Of a DNA stretch of 40,139 bases, positions 1 to 7,635 are shown piece after piece. The notes beneath the pieces are model-generated. The model did not search any database, was not told where the DNA came from, and saw only the letters and a list, made by a program, of their open reading frames with translations. The position numbers and the translations under genes were made by a program. The stretch is from Alkaliphilus pronyensis (GTDB lineage Bacteria; Bacillota; Clostridia; Peptostreptococcales; Natronincolaceae): positions 1 through 40,139 of the forward strand of contig NZ_WBZC01000016.1 of assembly GCF_009017275.1 (NCBI RefSeq), in the 5' to 3' direction. The stretch's first letter is position 1. Every line of letters starts with the position of its first letter.

Positions 1-77
1 ATCCTGATGGTAGTTTGAAGGGGAAGTAGGTAGGCATACATTACTTTACTAATTTGATAATTTATGAAATTGGGAAC

Positions 78-1769
78 TTATTTTTGTCTAAATGAGTTAA
101 CAAAATTTGTATAAAATAATTTACTCTGATCATATCGTTTCTTTGTAATAGAATAATAAAAAAGTATGTCACTAATGTTTTTACTGTATTGCCTATTAAT
201 TATCTCAGGATCATCAACCATTTTTTCTAATATGTTAATTAAATCCTTTTTTTCGTTAGTAGAAAGCTTTAGATAACATTTTTTCCACAACTGCGTCAAT
301 CCTTTTTCTTCAAAAAAATCCCTATGCCTTATAAAGTCATCTGGCATTGTCAATATCAAAAGAAACTCTTTTTCATTATGTCCAAACGCTCTAAAGAAAA
401 AATCTTCTTCTTTTGGCACTACTCCTGATGTTACATTCAATATTACATTAACTGCTCTCAAATATTTGTTGTTCCAGTATTCTCCAATGTATTTTCTATC
501 AATATTCTCAATTGATGCATATTTCATAGGGAAAGAAAACAATTGAATATTATTATTTTCTTTACGAAACTGTATATTTAAGTATAATCTTATCCATAAG
601 TCTTCTGGCTTTTCGTCAAAATTATAAAGCAAATAATTAGAAAACTTAGTAATTCCGTTATCAACACATAACTTCATAGCTTTTAAATAATCATTTTTTG
701 TTTTTAAACTATCAAAAGCAATTCTACATGGGTTCAGTGCTAACTCAGATAGTTTTTTTGCATTATCATTTGTAAACAATCTAGCATCTAATCCTTGATT
801 AAAATCTACATATCTTTTAATCTTATGATAATTGTATCTATCGTAAAAATCTATTATAAAATCAGAATTATCTATAATGAAATCTATGACCTCAGAATCA
901 GAATTATTATTAATCAACTCTATTGCATTATGCAAAACACTAGAATCTTTTTTACTAATCCTTTTAAAATTTAGATTAATAAATTCTTTCTTAATTCTAT
1001 TAAGCAAATTATTATACTTCTTGTTAATTCTTATCCTATTAATTAGACTTTCAATATAATACTTCATCTTATTGTTTTTCTTAATTACATTATTGTTCGT
1101 CCCAAAACCACAAGAATTTATTATCTTTATAGCATTATAAAGGTTTTTAGAATACAAAATATTATTGTCCATTACAAGAAGATTTTTTTTTATACCAAAG
1201 TTACTATCAACATTTTTGATCTGTACTGCAATATTATTACAATCATAAAAAATAGGTTCAAGTGTTTTCACAGCACAAAAAACACATTTTCTTGGACATC
1301 CTCTAGAAGTATATATAAAATAACTATCAGCCATTGGGTACTCATAAGCTACATCCCAAAGAATATCATAATCCAACTCTAAAATATCAATGTTTACATT
1401 ATCCTTATATCCTAATAAGTTAGATGAAATCAATTGATTAGTTAATATTTTAACTCCTGGAATTTCTTTTTCAAAGTTTTCAGGCATAATAGTTGCTGCT
1501 ATACCACCAACAAATACGTTTTCTATTCCAACTATTGCTATATAATAACGTATAGTTTGAACACACATACTGAAATCAAAAGTAAATAGAGTTGTTATAA
1601 ACACCTTATCGTACGTTTTGGCTTCGGTTTGTGGCATTAACCCCTTATGAAACTCAACAAAATCCCCATTTTTTTTATAATAAGTCGATATTTTCATCAA
1701 ACCGATTGGAGGATATTTGTTCTTATAATTTGGCTCAACTAATAAAATTCTCTCCATTTCCATCACCAA
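78..1769 (-). CDS. Radical SAM protein with degenerate B12-binding-like N-terminus
   Basis: Up to 563 residues. Residues about 6-40 (ILLVEPN, then PPIGLMKISTYY) look like the start of the Rossmann domain of B12-binding radical SAM proteins, but I see no DxHxxG cobalamin motif. The radical SAM cluster motif GCPRKCVFC gives CX3CX2C at Cys158, Cys162 and Cys165, so 4Fe-4S binding and SAM cleavage are expected. A Lys/Asn-rich insertion (about 215-310) is followed by a conserved-looking half (QGLDARLF, RIAFDSL, YLLYNF, FSFPMKYA). It is the third and last gene of a leftward cassette, 40 nt after the GHKL ATPase gene. The start is ambiguous: GTG, ATG and a second ATG (residue 5) lie close together and none has a strong ribosome binding site. 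The substrate is unknown. Family assignment is firm; role in the cassette is inference. Confidence 0.85.
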   Translation of the reverse strand: MVMEMERILLVEPNYKNKYPPIGLMKISTYYKKNGDFVEFHKGLMPQTEAKTYDKVFITTLFTFDFSMCVQTIRYYIAIVGIENVFVGGIAATIMPENFEKEIPGVKILTNQLISSNLLGYKDNVNIDILELDYDILWDVAYEYPMADSYFIYTSRGCPRKCVFCAVKTLEPIFYDCNNIAVQIKNVDSNFGIKKNLLVMDNNILYSKNLYNAIKIINSCGFGTNNNVIKKNNKMKYYIESLINRIRINKKYNNLLNRIKKEFINLNFKRISKKDSSVLHNAIELINNNSDSEVIDFIIDNSDFIIDFYDRYNYHKIKRYVDFNQGLDARLFTNDNAKKLSELALNPCRIAFDSLKTKNDYLKAMKLCVDNGITKFSNYLLYNFDEKPEDLWIRLYLNIQFRKENNNIQLFSFPMKYASIENIDRKYIGEYWNNKYLRAVNVILNVTSGVVPKEEDFFFRAFGHNEKEFLLILTMPDDFIRHRDFFEEKGLTQLWKKCYLKLSTNEKKDLINILEKMVDDPEIINRQYSKNISDILFYYSITKKRYDQSKLFYTNFVNSFRQK

Positions 1770-1809
1770 TATAAGTGTATCATGAATCGCGTGTATTGTT
1801 AAGTGTTTT

Positions 1810-3273
1810 TTATAATTTATCGTTTTTATTTGATACTAACCAAGTTATAAAATCCATAGTAGCGTTTACATAGTCAAAAGAAGTTGTTTGAGATAAATAT
1901 TCCTTTATTCTAGTATTCATGTCGTTAGTAAGCTTTTGTTTTATAAATTTTTTCTTCTCAATATCATCAAAATCATCGAATTCTTTAGGCACACTATATT
2001 CAACTTCAACAGTAATTACATCACTTGCCAGCTTTTGTAAAGCTAAATTAGCAGATTCCCTTAACTGTTCTAGCTTTTCTGAGTTTTGCTCCATAACATC
2101 TTTATTTCTTCTATATTTCGATAACTCATACCTAGCTTTATAAATGTTTCTTACAAACTCAGCAAGAAGCTCTAAAAAATCAAATGAGTCTTTATCTGTT
2201 AACTCAATGAAAGTTCTTCTTGCATTGGTAGAAATGTTAATCTTATCTGTTATGTATAGTATGGCACCTATTCCTCTTACACTCTGTATTAATTCGCTTA
2301 TTGAATGTTTAATCAAACCAGAATTAACGAGAATAGGTATTAACTCATTCTCATCACATAAGAAAAAATTATCTATGTATAATCTTATTCCAAAAAAACT
2401 ATTACCTCTAGCGATTGCAATCTTGTCACGATTAAATGAATGAAATCCCACAGCATAATTTAAATCTATCATACAAGTGTAATCCCTTAACATATTTTTA
2501 GTGATTGGGCGTTCAATTATTTTATCATTAAATCTTATATTATAGGATTTTGCTGGTATAACACTTCTCTGAGGAATAGGTTCATTTAAATCCTCAAGTA
2601 AATATTTTACATTTGATTCATACAATTCATCTTTAAACTTAACTGGCAAAAGCCATCCAAGCTCCTGATAAAAGTCGGCACTTGCTATCGTTTGCATTAA
2701 AACATGTGTTACTTTTTCTAGTATGACTAGAAAACCTGTATCTTGCTTCGTGAAAATATCTTTATGGAGATTAAGTATAGATTGTATCTTAGCGAGTTTA
2801 TTACCTTTTAAATGATCACTGTATGTTCCTATCTCATTCATTAAATCGTCTAAATCATAATCATTTAATTTATTTTTCAACTCCTTGTATTTAGAGCCAT
2901 CAATATAGAATTCTTGAAAATCATTGTTCTTAAAGCTACATATATTTATAAAGATTAATTTATTACAGTATGGTAATCCCGAAAGTCTTCCAATGCCTTT
3001 ATAACCAATATGTTCAGCTCTCTTTTTCTCAGAATTGGCAATATCAATCATTTTATTATAAAACTCATTTCGAGATATTCCATTACCATTATCTAGAAAA
3101 CAAAGATTGCTATTATCTAGCCAGATTTTTGTAAAAAACTCATCTTCATCTATTTTAGATTTACCAAAAGAATCTACCGAGTTTTGTACATACTCTCTAA
3201 ATACTACAATTGGTCTATCATATAATGATTCTGTAATAATATTCACTATACCCGCACCTACTTTTGCATTCAT
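1810..3273 (-). CDS. Hsp90-like (GHKL) ATPase
   Basis: 487 residues. The Bergerat ATP-binding fold is at the N-terminus: N-box REYVQNSVDS (Glu27, Asn31, Asp34), DNGNGIS (61-67) and a G2-type loop GYKGIGRLSG (90-99). All nucleotide-binding elements are present, so ATPase activity is likely, as in Hsp90, MutL and MORC relatives. There is no histidine-kinase phosphoacceptor, receiver or membrane segment, so it is not a sensor kinase. The C-terminal 350 residues are not recognised; a charged helical stretch lies at about 390-430. Start ATG has AGGAGG 8 nt upstream. It lies 12 nt downstream of the cyclase-like gene and 40 nt upstream of the radical SAM gene, so one operon is likely. GHKL ATPases of this sort occur in phage-defence loci (established knowledge); a defence role here is inference. 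Confidence 0.8.
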   Translation of the reverse strand: MNAKVGAGIVNIITESLYDRPIVVFREYVQNSVDSFGKSKIDEDEFFTKIWLDNSNLCFLDNGNGISRNEFYNKMIDIANSEKKRAEHIGYKGIGRLSGLPYCNKLIFINICSFKNNDFQEFYIDGSKYKELKNKLNDYDLDDLMNEIGTYSDHLKGNKLAKIQSILNLHKDIFTKQDTGFLVILEKVTHVLMQTIASADFYQELGWLLPVKFKDELYESNVKYLLEDLNEPIPQRSVIPAKSYNIRFNDKIIERPITKNMLRDYTCMIDLNYAVGFHSFNRDKIAIARGNSFFGIRLYIDNFFLCDENELIPILVNSGLIKHSISELIQSVRGIGAILYITDKINISTNARRTFIELTDKDSFDFLELLAEFVRNIYKARYELSKYRRNKDVMEQNSEKLEQLRESANLALQKLASDVITVEVEYSVPKEFDDFDDIEKKKFIKQKLTNDMNTRIKEYLSQTTSFDYVNATMDFITWLVSNKNDKL

Positions 3274-3285
3274 TTCTCTATCCTC

Positions 3286-4080
3286 CTATTTTACTCTGCT
3301 TTTTTTAAAATATGCTTGATACTCATTCAATAAAAATACATATTTTTCATAATTCCTTGCATCATATTCAAATCTAATTTTATTTTGCTCAATTGTAGAT
3401 TTTAATAAATCTTCATCAATGTTCCTAATAATTAAAGACGATTCATCAAAGTCCAAATCAAACTTTTGTTCTAAATATGCAAATGGCTTTATGTAATATC
3501 TTTCATTTTTTTTATCTACTAACTTATTACATTCTGAACTAACTGCTATTGCATTATATGTATTTTCATCTATTACAATAATAGGATTCTTTGAGATTTG
3601 ACTTTCTAACATATAAGCATTAATAACGCTATCACCATAAAACTGGTAATTTCGCTTATAAAACAATCTACCTTTAGCTATCCCTCCTCTAAAAAAGACA
3701 TCCTGAGTCATTGCATATGCACTAAAGTGAACATAGATTTTTAGAAACTCAACTAAAATATCTTCTCTTTCAGTATAGAAATAAAGACTATCCGAAGTCT
3801 GTCCTGCATAGCATAATGATCTGCCACGTTTTACAAAGTTTGCTGAATTCATTAAGCTAAAATAATACCTAAATACTCTCTTGAATTTTTCAGCAAACTT
3901 ATCATCTGTTGGATCGGTTATCGTTTGGCGGTTATCGTCGAAAGCTTTTTTGAATCCTAGCACATCTATAAAAGCGAAATAAACTGATTCTTTGAAATTG
4001 TACTCATTTTCATCTAAATCTACATGTTGTTTTTTATCAGGAAAATCCACTACAGGGATAGGGTTTTTATATCTTGGCAT
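3286..4080 (-). CDS. Class III nucleotide-cyclase-like protein
   Basis: 264 residues from the ATG at 4080, which has GAGAGG 7 nt upstream; an in-frame ATG at 4104 lacks a site. Three blocks match the cyclase homology domain in order: FAFIDVLGFK (metal Asp39), SDSLYFY (second metal Asp97), and RGGIAKG at 131-137 followed by YGDSVINAYMLES at 148-160. In active class III cyclases the last block reads GDxVNxAxR; here the Asn and Arg positions hold Ile153 and Met157, so the transition-state residues look altered. It may be a divergent cyclase, a nucleotide sensor or a catalytically dead relative. First gene of the three-gene cassette with the GHKL ATPase and radical SAM protein. No transmembrane or effector domain is visible. 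Fold assignment is moderate; activity is unknown. Confidence 0.6.
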   Translation of the reverse strand: MPRYKNPIPVVDFPDKKQHVDLDENEYNFKESVYFAFIDVLGFKKAFDDNRQTITDPTDDKFAEKFKRVFRYYFSLMNSANFVKRGRSLCYAGQTSDSLYFYTEREDILVEFLKIYVHFSAYAMTQDVFFRGGIAKGRLFYKRNYQFYGDSVINAYMLESQISKNPIIVIDENTYNAIAVSSECNKLVDKKNERYYIKPFAYLEQKFDLDFDESSLIIRNIDEDLLKSTIEQNKIRFEYDARNYEKYVFLLNEYQAYFKKSRVK

Positions 4081-4358
4081 AGTAAATCCTCTCCACTTTA
4101 ACATTTTTGTATTATGGTTTATTATTCAAATACTATGTTGTTGATAATCTAATAGCAAATATCAAAAGCTTCTCATTTAGAATAATACATATGATTACAT
4201 TAATTACATAATGATATTTTCCGCCAACATATGTTAATATTTATGCTTAAAGCATTCTATGTGACACAGCATAACACCTTCAAAAACTTTTCGACAAAAA
4301 TCTACATTAATAAACTCAAACGTTTAAATTTTAATAAATACGCAATTATGCACTAACT

Positions 4359-4404
4359 TTGATTTAATAATATTTCCATGTTAAAATATAAGAACACGTG
4401 TTCG
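4359..4404 (+). promoter_or_regulatory. Promoter with LexA (SOS) box, protease gene
   Basis: TTGATT at 4359-4364, a 17-nt spacer and TAAAAT at 4382-4387 form a good sigma-A promoter. At 4391-4404 AGAACACGTGTTCG matches the Firmicute LexA box CGAACRNRYGTTCG at every base but the first; GAACACGTGTTC is a perfect palindrome. The box sits over the expected transcription start and 16 nt before the ATG, a position where LexA would block transcription. The rest of the 4081-4419 spacer shows no gene; it must also hold the promoter of the leftward cassette. Confidence 0.75.
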
Positions 4405-4419
4405 ATATGGAGGTTGATT

Positions 4420-4926
4420 ATGGTACCCACAGAAAATTTAGATTTAATAATACAAAAATGTAGAATATTTAAGAAGTACGCTCCCTTACCTGATAATATT
4501 TTGGGATATTACTATTATGACGGTGATTATTACATAATTTTAATTAATAATATTTTGAAAGGTAACGAAAGACTCTATCGTACAGTCTTAGCTGAGGAAA
4601 TTGGTCATTATAGGACTACTATAGGGGATATTACCCCTAGGAAGTATATGTGTAATAAGGACAGACTTGAAATAGATAAGAAGGAGCTGTTAGCTCTTAG
4701 GTGGGCTTGTGATTTTCTTATTCCCACTGATAGTCTTATTGAGCTTGTTAAAAACAAAAATGCCATATCATTGGCTGATATGGCTGATTATTTTATGGTT
4801 ACAGAAGAATTTATGATGAAAAAGTTTGAGTTTATGGCTAAGATAAAGGCGGTTTGGGATTTAGATAGTAATAGAAAGTTGTGCTTGTTTAACTTGCCTT
4901 CTGTTTTTATTTATGAGGGTATATAG
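4420..4926 (+). CDS. ImmA/IrrE-type metallopeptidase, variant motif
   Basis: 168 residues from the ATG at 4420, preceded by GGAGG; an upstream in-frame ATG at 4378 would lie before the predicted transcription start. The zinc motif reads AEEIGHY (residues 58-64), so the usual HExxH first His is Glu59, while Glu60 and His63 remain. Downstream ELLALRWACDFLIP matches the ImmA/IrrE helix that supplies the third ligand. Family members cleave repressors of mobile elements (ImmA on ImmR) or DdrO-type regulators. No XRE-type repressor gene is adjacent. It is transcribed away from the cyclase-like/GHKL/radical SAM cassette and has its own LexA box, so it may report DNA damage to that cassette or to a plasmid regulator (inference). 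Confidence 0.7.
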   Translation: MVPTENLDLIIQKCRIFKKYAPLPDNILGYYYYDGDYYIILINNILKGNERLYRTVLAEEIGHYRTTIGDITPRKYMCNKDRLEIDKKELLALRWACDFLIPTDSLIELVKNKNAISLADMADYFMVTEEFMMKKFEFMAKIKAVWDLDSNRKLCLFNLPSVFIYEGI

Positions 4927-5043
4927 TTTTATTAATAATAAGTTTAACAACTCATTAACTGTTTAATAAATCTGAAAGCTCATAATATGAAATACTTTAT
5001 TATTATAGCTTTAAACCCTAGTAATAAAGCAAATATAGTGAAG

Positions 5044-5075
5044 AGAAAAGGTACTGAATTATCAGCACCTTTTCT
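5044..5075. terminator. Bidirectional hairpin terminator
   Basis: AGAAAAGGT-A-CTGA and TCAG-C-ACCTTTTCT form a 13-bp stem with one mismatch and a four-base loop. It is A-rich on one side and T-rich on the other, so it can act on both strands. It lies between the convergent protease and methylase genes. Confidence 0.75.
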
Positions 5076-5113
5076 TTTCAACTTCTTAAAAAGTTTTGAT
5101 TTATAGTGCTGCT

Positions 5114-5890
5114 TTATATTGCAGCACTAGGGGGAACATAGTTGGTTATAATAAGCTCTTTATACAGTCCTCTAGCATTTTTGGCTTTGGCCACAGAATA
5201 ATGAACCTGGGTTTCAGTTAAATAATACCCTTTATACCACTCTCTTACTGTTGGATGATCATTTATTGTGAGAATGAATTTCCCTTTTACACTGGCTAAG
5301 GTATCTCTTAATAGTAAATGTTCATGTTCTCCAAATGTAGTGCTATATCCATCTGTCTCAAAATATGGCGGGTCACAAAAATGCACTGTATGTGGTCTAT
5401 CATATCTATTTATTATGTCTTCGAAGCTCTTGTTTTCAATATAAGTATTTCTAAGTCTTTCTTTAAGACAATTGAGTGATGAAGAATTGAAAATATGTGG
5501 AGATGGATTTTTTGTTGTTCCATAGCCAAAGGAAACTCCTTTACTGGCGAAGCTCTGGGATACTAAATATATGAATCTTATAGCTCTTTGAATTTCAGTA
5601 AGTCTATTAGTATCAATTTCCTTATAAAAATCAAACAGATCACGACTACAGATTTCATATTGTATAAGCCGTTGAATTTCTTCACTATGAAATTTTATCA
5701 TTTTAAAAAGGTTTACCAACTCTCCATCTATGTCATTAATTACTTCTACTTTACTTGGTTCCTTTCCAAAATAAACCCAGCCTACTCCAAAGAAAGGCTC
5801 TGTGTAGCATATATGCTCTGGTAGCATACTTACTATTCGCTTTCTTAAGCGACTTTTACCACCCATTCGTGGTATTGGTGGTTTAAGCAT
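5114..5890 (-). CDS. D12-class DNA adenine-N6 methyltransferase
   Basis: 258 residues, the usual length of Dam/D12-class enzymes. Motifs in order: PRMGGKSRL (7-15), EPFFGVG (31-37, SAM-binding FxGxG region), NDIDGELVNLF (52-62) and catalytic DPPY at 173-176. It would transfer a methyl group from SAM to adenine N6. The start ATG has AGGAG 8 nt upstream. No restriction endonuclease gene is nearby, so it is an orphan methylase, perhaps protecting the plasmid from host restriction or marking DNA. The gene follows a small DUF5659-like gene by 48 nt and probably shares its promoter. Recognition sequence cannot be told from the sequence. Confidence 0.9.
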   Translation of the reverse strand: MLKPPIPRMGGKSRLRKRIVSMLPEHICYTEPFFGVGWVYFGKEPSKVEVINDIDGELVNLFKMIKFHSEEIQRLIQYEICSRDLFDFYKEIDTNRLTEIQRAIRFIYLVSQSFASKGVSFGYGTTKNPSPHIFNSSSLNCLKERLRNTYIENKSFEDIINRYDRPHTVHFCDPPYFETDGYSTTFGEHEHLLLRDTLASVKGKFILTINDHPTVREWYKGYYLTETQVHYSVAKAKNARGLYKELIITNYVPPSAAI

Positions 5891-5938
5891 TATATCAACT
5901 CCTAAACTTTATTTTAAGCTTAGGGGATAGTTGAAAGT

Positions 5939-6187
5939 CTAAGATGTTTTTTGCATGTTGAGTAGTATTCGAACTCTTTTTTCTGCTGCAACATAGTCGG
6001 CAATATTAATATTTACTGACTTATTAGTATAAGCTAGCACTGCGTTTCTTAGTTCTTTTGTATCTGCAAAGTATATCAGGCTTCTATTTCTTTCAGGGTC
6101 CTTTTGGACATTAATTATTTTAAAGCCCTTTGCAACTAAAAAAACTATTGTATCCTTGTCTGTAATTAATCTGCTATTAATACTCAT
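5939..6187 (-). CDS. Small DUF5659-like protein
   Basis: 82 residues with AAAGGAGG just before the ATG. The pattern (DKDTIVFLVAKGFKIINVQK, then LIYFADTKELRNAVLAY) resembles the short DUF5659 proteins common on clostridial phages and plasmids. No catalytic motif is seen. It is the first gene of a leftward pair with the adenine methylase, so it may be a modulator of it or simply a neighbour. Family call from memory, moderate; function unknown. Confidence 0.6.
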   Translation of the reverse strand: MSINSRLITDKDTIVFLVAKGFKIINVQKDPERNRSLIYFADTKELRNAVLAYTNKSVNINIADYVAAEKRVRILLNMQKTS

Positions 6188-6329
6188 TTTACCTCCTTTT
6201 TCAGGAACACTAGGTTTAAATATATTTTATCAAAACTGCTGTTCGGTTTAAAGTTTCAAAAATAATCAATAGCACCTTTATTCTTGTTAATTCTTCTATT
6301 TTTAAAGTCTTGTTAATGGATATGGAATT

Positions 6330-6357
6330 TTGTATCGAACATAAGTTCGTATATAAT
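6330..6357 (+). promoter_or_regulatory. Promoter with LexA box in the spacer
   Basis: TTGTAT at 6330-6335, a 16-nt spacer and TATAAT at 6352-6357. The spacer contains CGAACATAAGTTCG (6336-6349), a Firmicute LexA box with both CGAAC and GTTCG half sites intact. LexA bound here would cover both promoter elements, so the downstream genes are expected to be SOS-induced. Confidence 0.85.
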
Positions 6358-6393
6358 TAAAATAAATTTATATAATAAGATAAGGGTGATTAT

Positions 6394-6603
6394 ATGGCAA
6401 TGACTACAGAGAAGAAAGTTCTTAGAGCACTTAAGGAGTACTATAAGAAACATAACATTAGCCCTTCTATAAGGGAGCTCGTGAAGCTCAGTGGAATTAG
6501 ATCAACCAGCACTGTACATCAGCATTTAACAAACCTTGAAAGACGAGGATATATTAGTATTGAACGGAGATGTCATCGTTCTATTTCACTAATAAAAAAG
6601 TAA
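6394..6603 (+). CDS. LexA-type DNA-binding domain mini-protein
   Basis: 69 residues aligning to the N-terminal winged-helix domain of LexA: KVLRALKEYYKKHNISPSIR, ELVKLSG, STVHQHLTNLERRGYI, then a basic tail. The autocleavage Ala-Gly site and the Ser/Lys protease domain are absent, so it could not be inactivated by RecA in the usual way. It lies just downstream of a LexA box and 31 nt ahead of a Y-family polymerase remnant. It might be a constant repressor or a competitor of host LexA at SOS boxes. Two possible starts (residues 1 and 3); the ribosome site is weak. Confidence 0.8.
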   Translation: MAMTTEKKVLRALKEYYKKHNISPSIRELVKLSGIRSTSTVHQHLTNLERRGYISIERRCHRSISLIKK

Positions 6604-6634
6604 CGTAAATAGATTCAGGAAAGGGAGTAGCTTC

Positions 6635-7149
6635 ATGATGGGGAATTCTAAAAGAGTTATTTTTCATATAGACGTAAATTCAGCATACCTTTCATGGGAA
6701 GCTGTTTATAGATTACAACAGGGTGATACATTAGATCTAAGAAATATCCCTTCAATAGTTGGCGGTGATCCAAAGACTAGACATGGGATTGTTTTAGCCA
6801 AATCCATCCCTGCTAAAAAATATAATATTAAAACTGGCGAAACTCTTAGTGATGCTTTAAATAAATGTCCTAATTTAACCATAATATCCCCTTCATATGG
6901 TTTGTATATGAAGGGGAGTAACGCGGGGTTCGGGTTTCTGAGCTTTCCAGTAATGAGTTTTTCCAGCGTTCCTTTTTCAATGATCCTAGATTAGATAAAA
7001 AGAGAGCCCTTGATAGTGTAATTGATGGGCTCAGAATTCGATATGGAACTGACAGTATTAAGAGAGCTATTTTTATTGATTCATCTGTTAAGTCCAAGAT
7101 CGGTGGAGTAGGGGCAGATGATTATCCTATGATGGCTAGTATTTTATAG
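6635..7149 (+). pseudogene. Y-family DNA polymerase (UmuC/DinB type), internally deleted
   Basis: The first frame (6635-6994) begins as a normal Y-family polymerase: FHIDVNSAYLSWEAV with metal Asp13, VGGDPKTRHGIVLAKS and KKYNIKTGE, up to SPSYGLYMK near 6910. A second frame, from about 6918 to the TAG at 7147-7149, carries the typical C-terminal tail (RVSELSSNEFFQRSFF, LDSVIDGLRIRYG, IKRA). The palm and finger core, several hundred residues, is missing and the two ends are out of frame. I read this as a deletion that destroyed an SOS-induced translesion polymerase of the element. Such polymerases next to a LexA-like protein and a LexA box are common on Firmicute mobile elements. Confidence 0.85.
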
Positions 7150-7634
7150 TATTGATTGATCATAATTATCTATTATAAGATAAATGAGGGCTTTAAAAGT
7201 ACTTTTATAAGCAACTATTTATAATAATATCATCCATTTTTTGAGGATATTATTTATAGTTGCATTTGATAGGCTCTTTTTACTTTTATTATACTTAGAT
7301 TAAAGAATAACTTCGTCAGTGCAATAGTTTCAAATGTTCCCATAATTATCCTTGTCAAAGCAATACAACTGTTGATCTACATCTTTCAGTGGAAGTCCTA
7401 TTCTATCTTTAACTTTATTTATCTTTTTACATAATCTCTAATGAATATAAAGTTGCATACAACATCTATTTCACCAAGTATGGTTCAGCAGTTATGGTCA
7501 CACTGATATGCTGAACAAAAGCTCATAGTTTGGCTGAAGATTTGTCTATTGTAAGATTTGATCTCGAAACTTTTGTTATACTTTTTTCTGTTAACAAAGT
7601 TAATTTTAAAAAACTATTAACCAGCTTGTCTGGT
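7150..7634. other. Gene-free decayed stretch
   Basis: No intact gene. At 7213-7263 two AT-rich arms beginning GCAACTAT form an imperfect hairpin downstream of the polymerase remnant. On the minus strand about 7330-7434 reads as a short coding-like tail (KKINKVKDRIGLPLKDVDQQ) ending in TGA, with stops just upstream and coding-like bits in other frames. This looks like the 3' end of a decayed gene, but I cannot name it. Confidence 0.35.
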
Positions 7635-7635
7635 T
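7608..7635 (-). terminator. Rho-independent terminator
   Basis: On the minus strand AACCAG, loop ACAAG, CTGGTT is followed by a T-rich run (AATAGTTTTTT). It lies at the end of the leftward membrane-protein gene, overlapping its stop codon. Confidence 0.7.

Noticed and set aside
1-32. End of a protein gene entering from the left on the plus strand
   Set aside because: About nine codons only; cannot be told from chance.
78-4080. Known Pycsar or CBASS system
   Set aside because: No membrane, nuclease or other cyclic-nucleotide effector is present, and the cyclase-like protein lacks the usual Asn and Arg.
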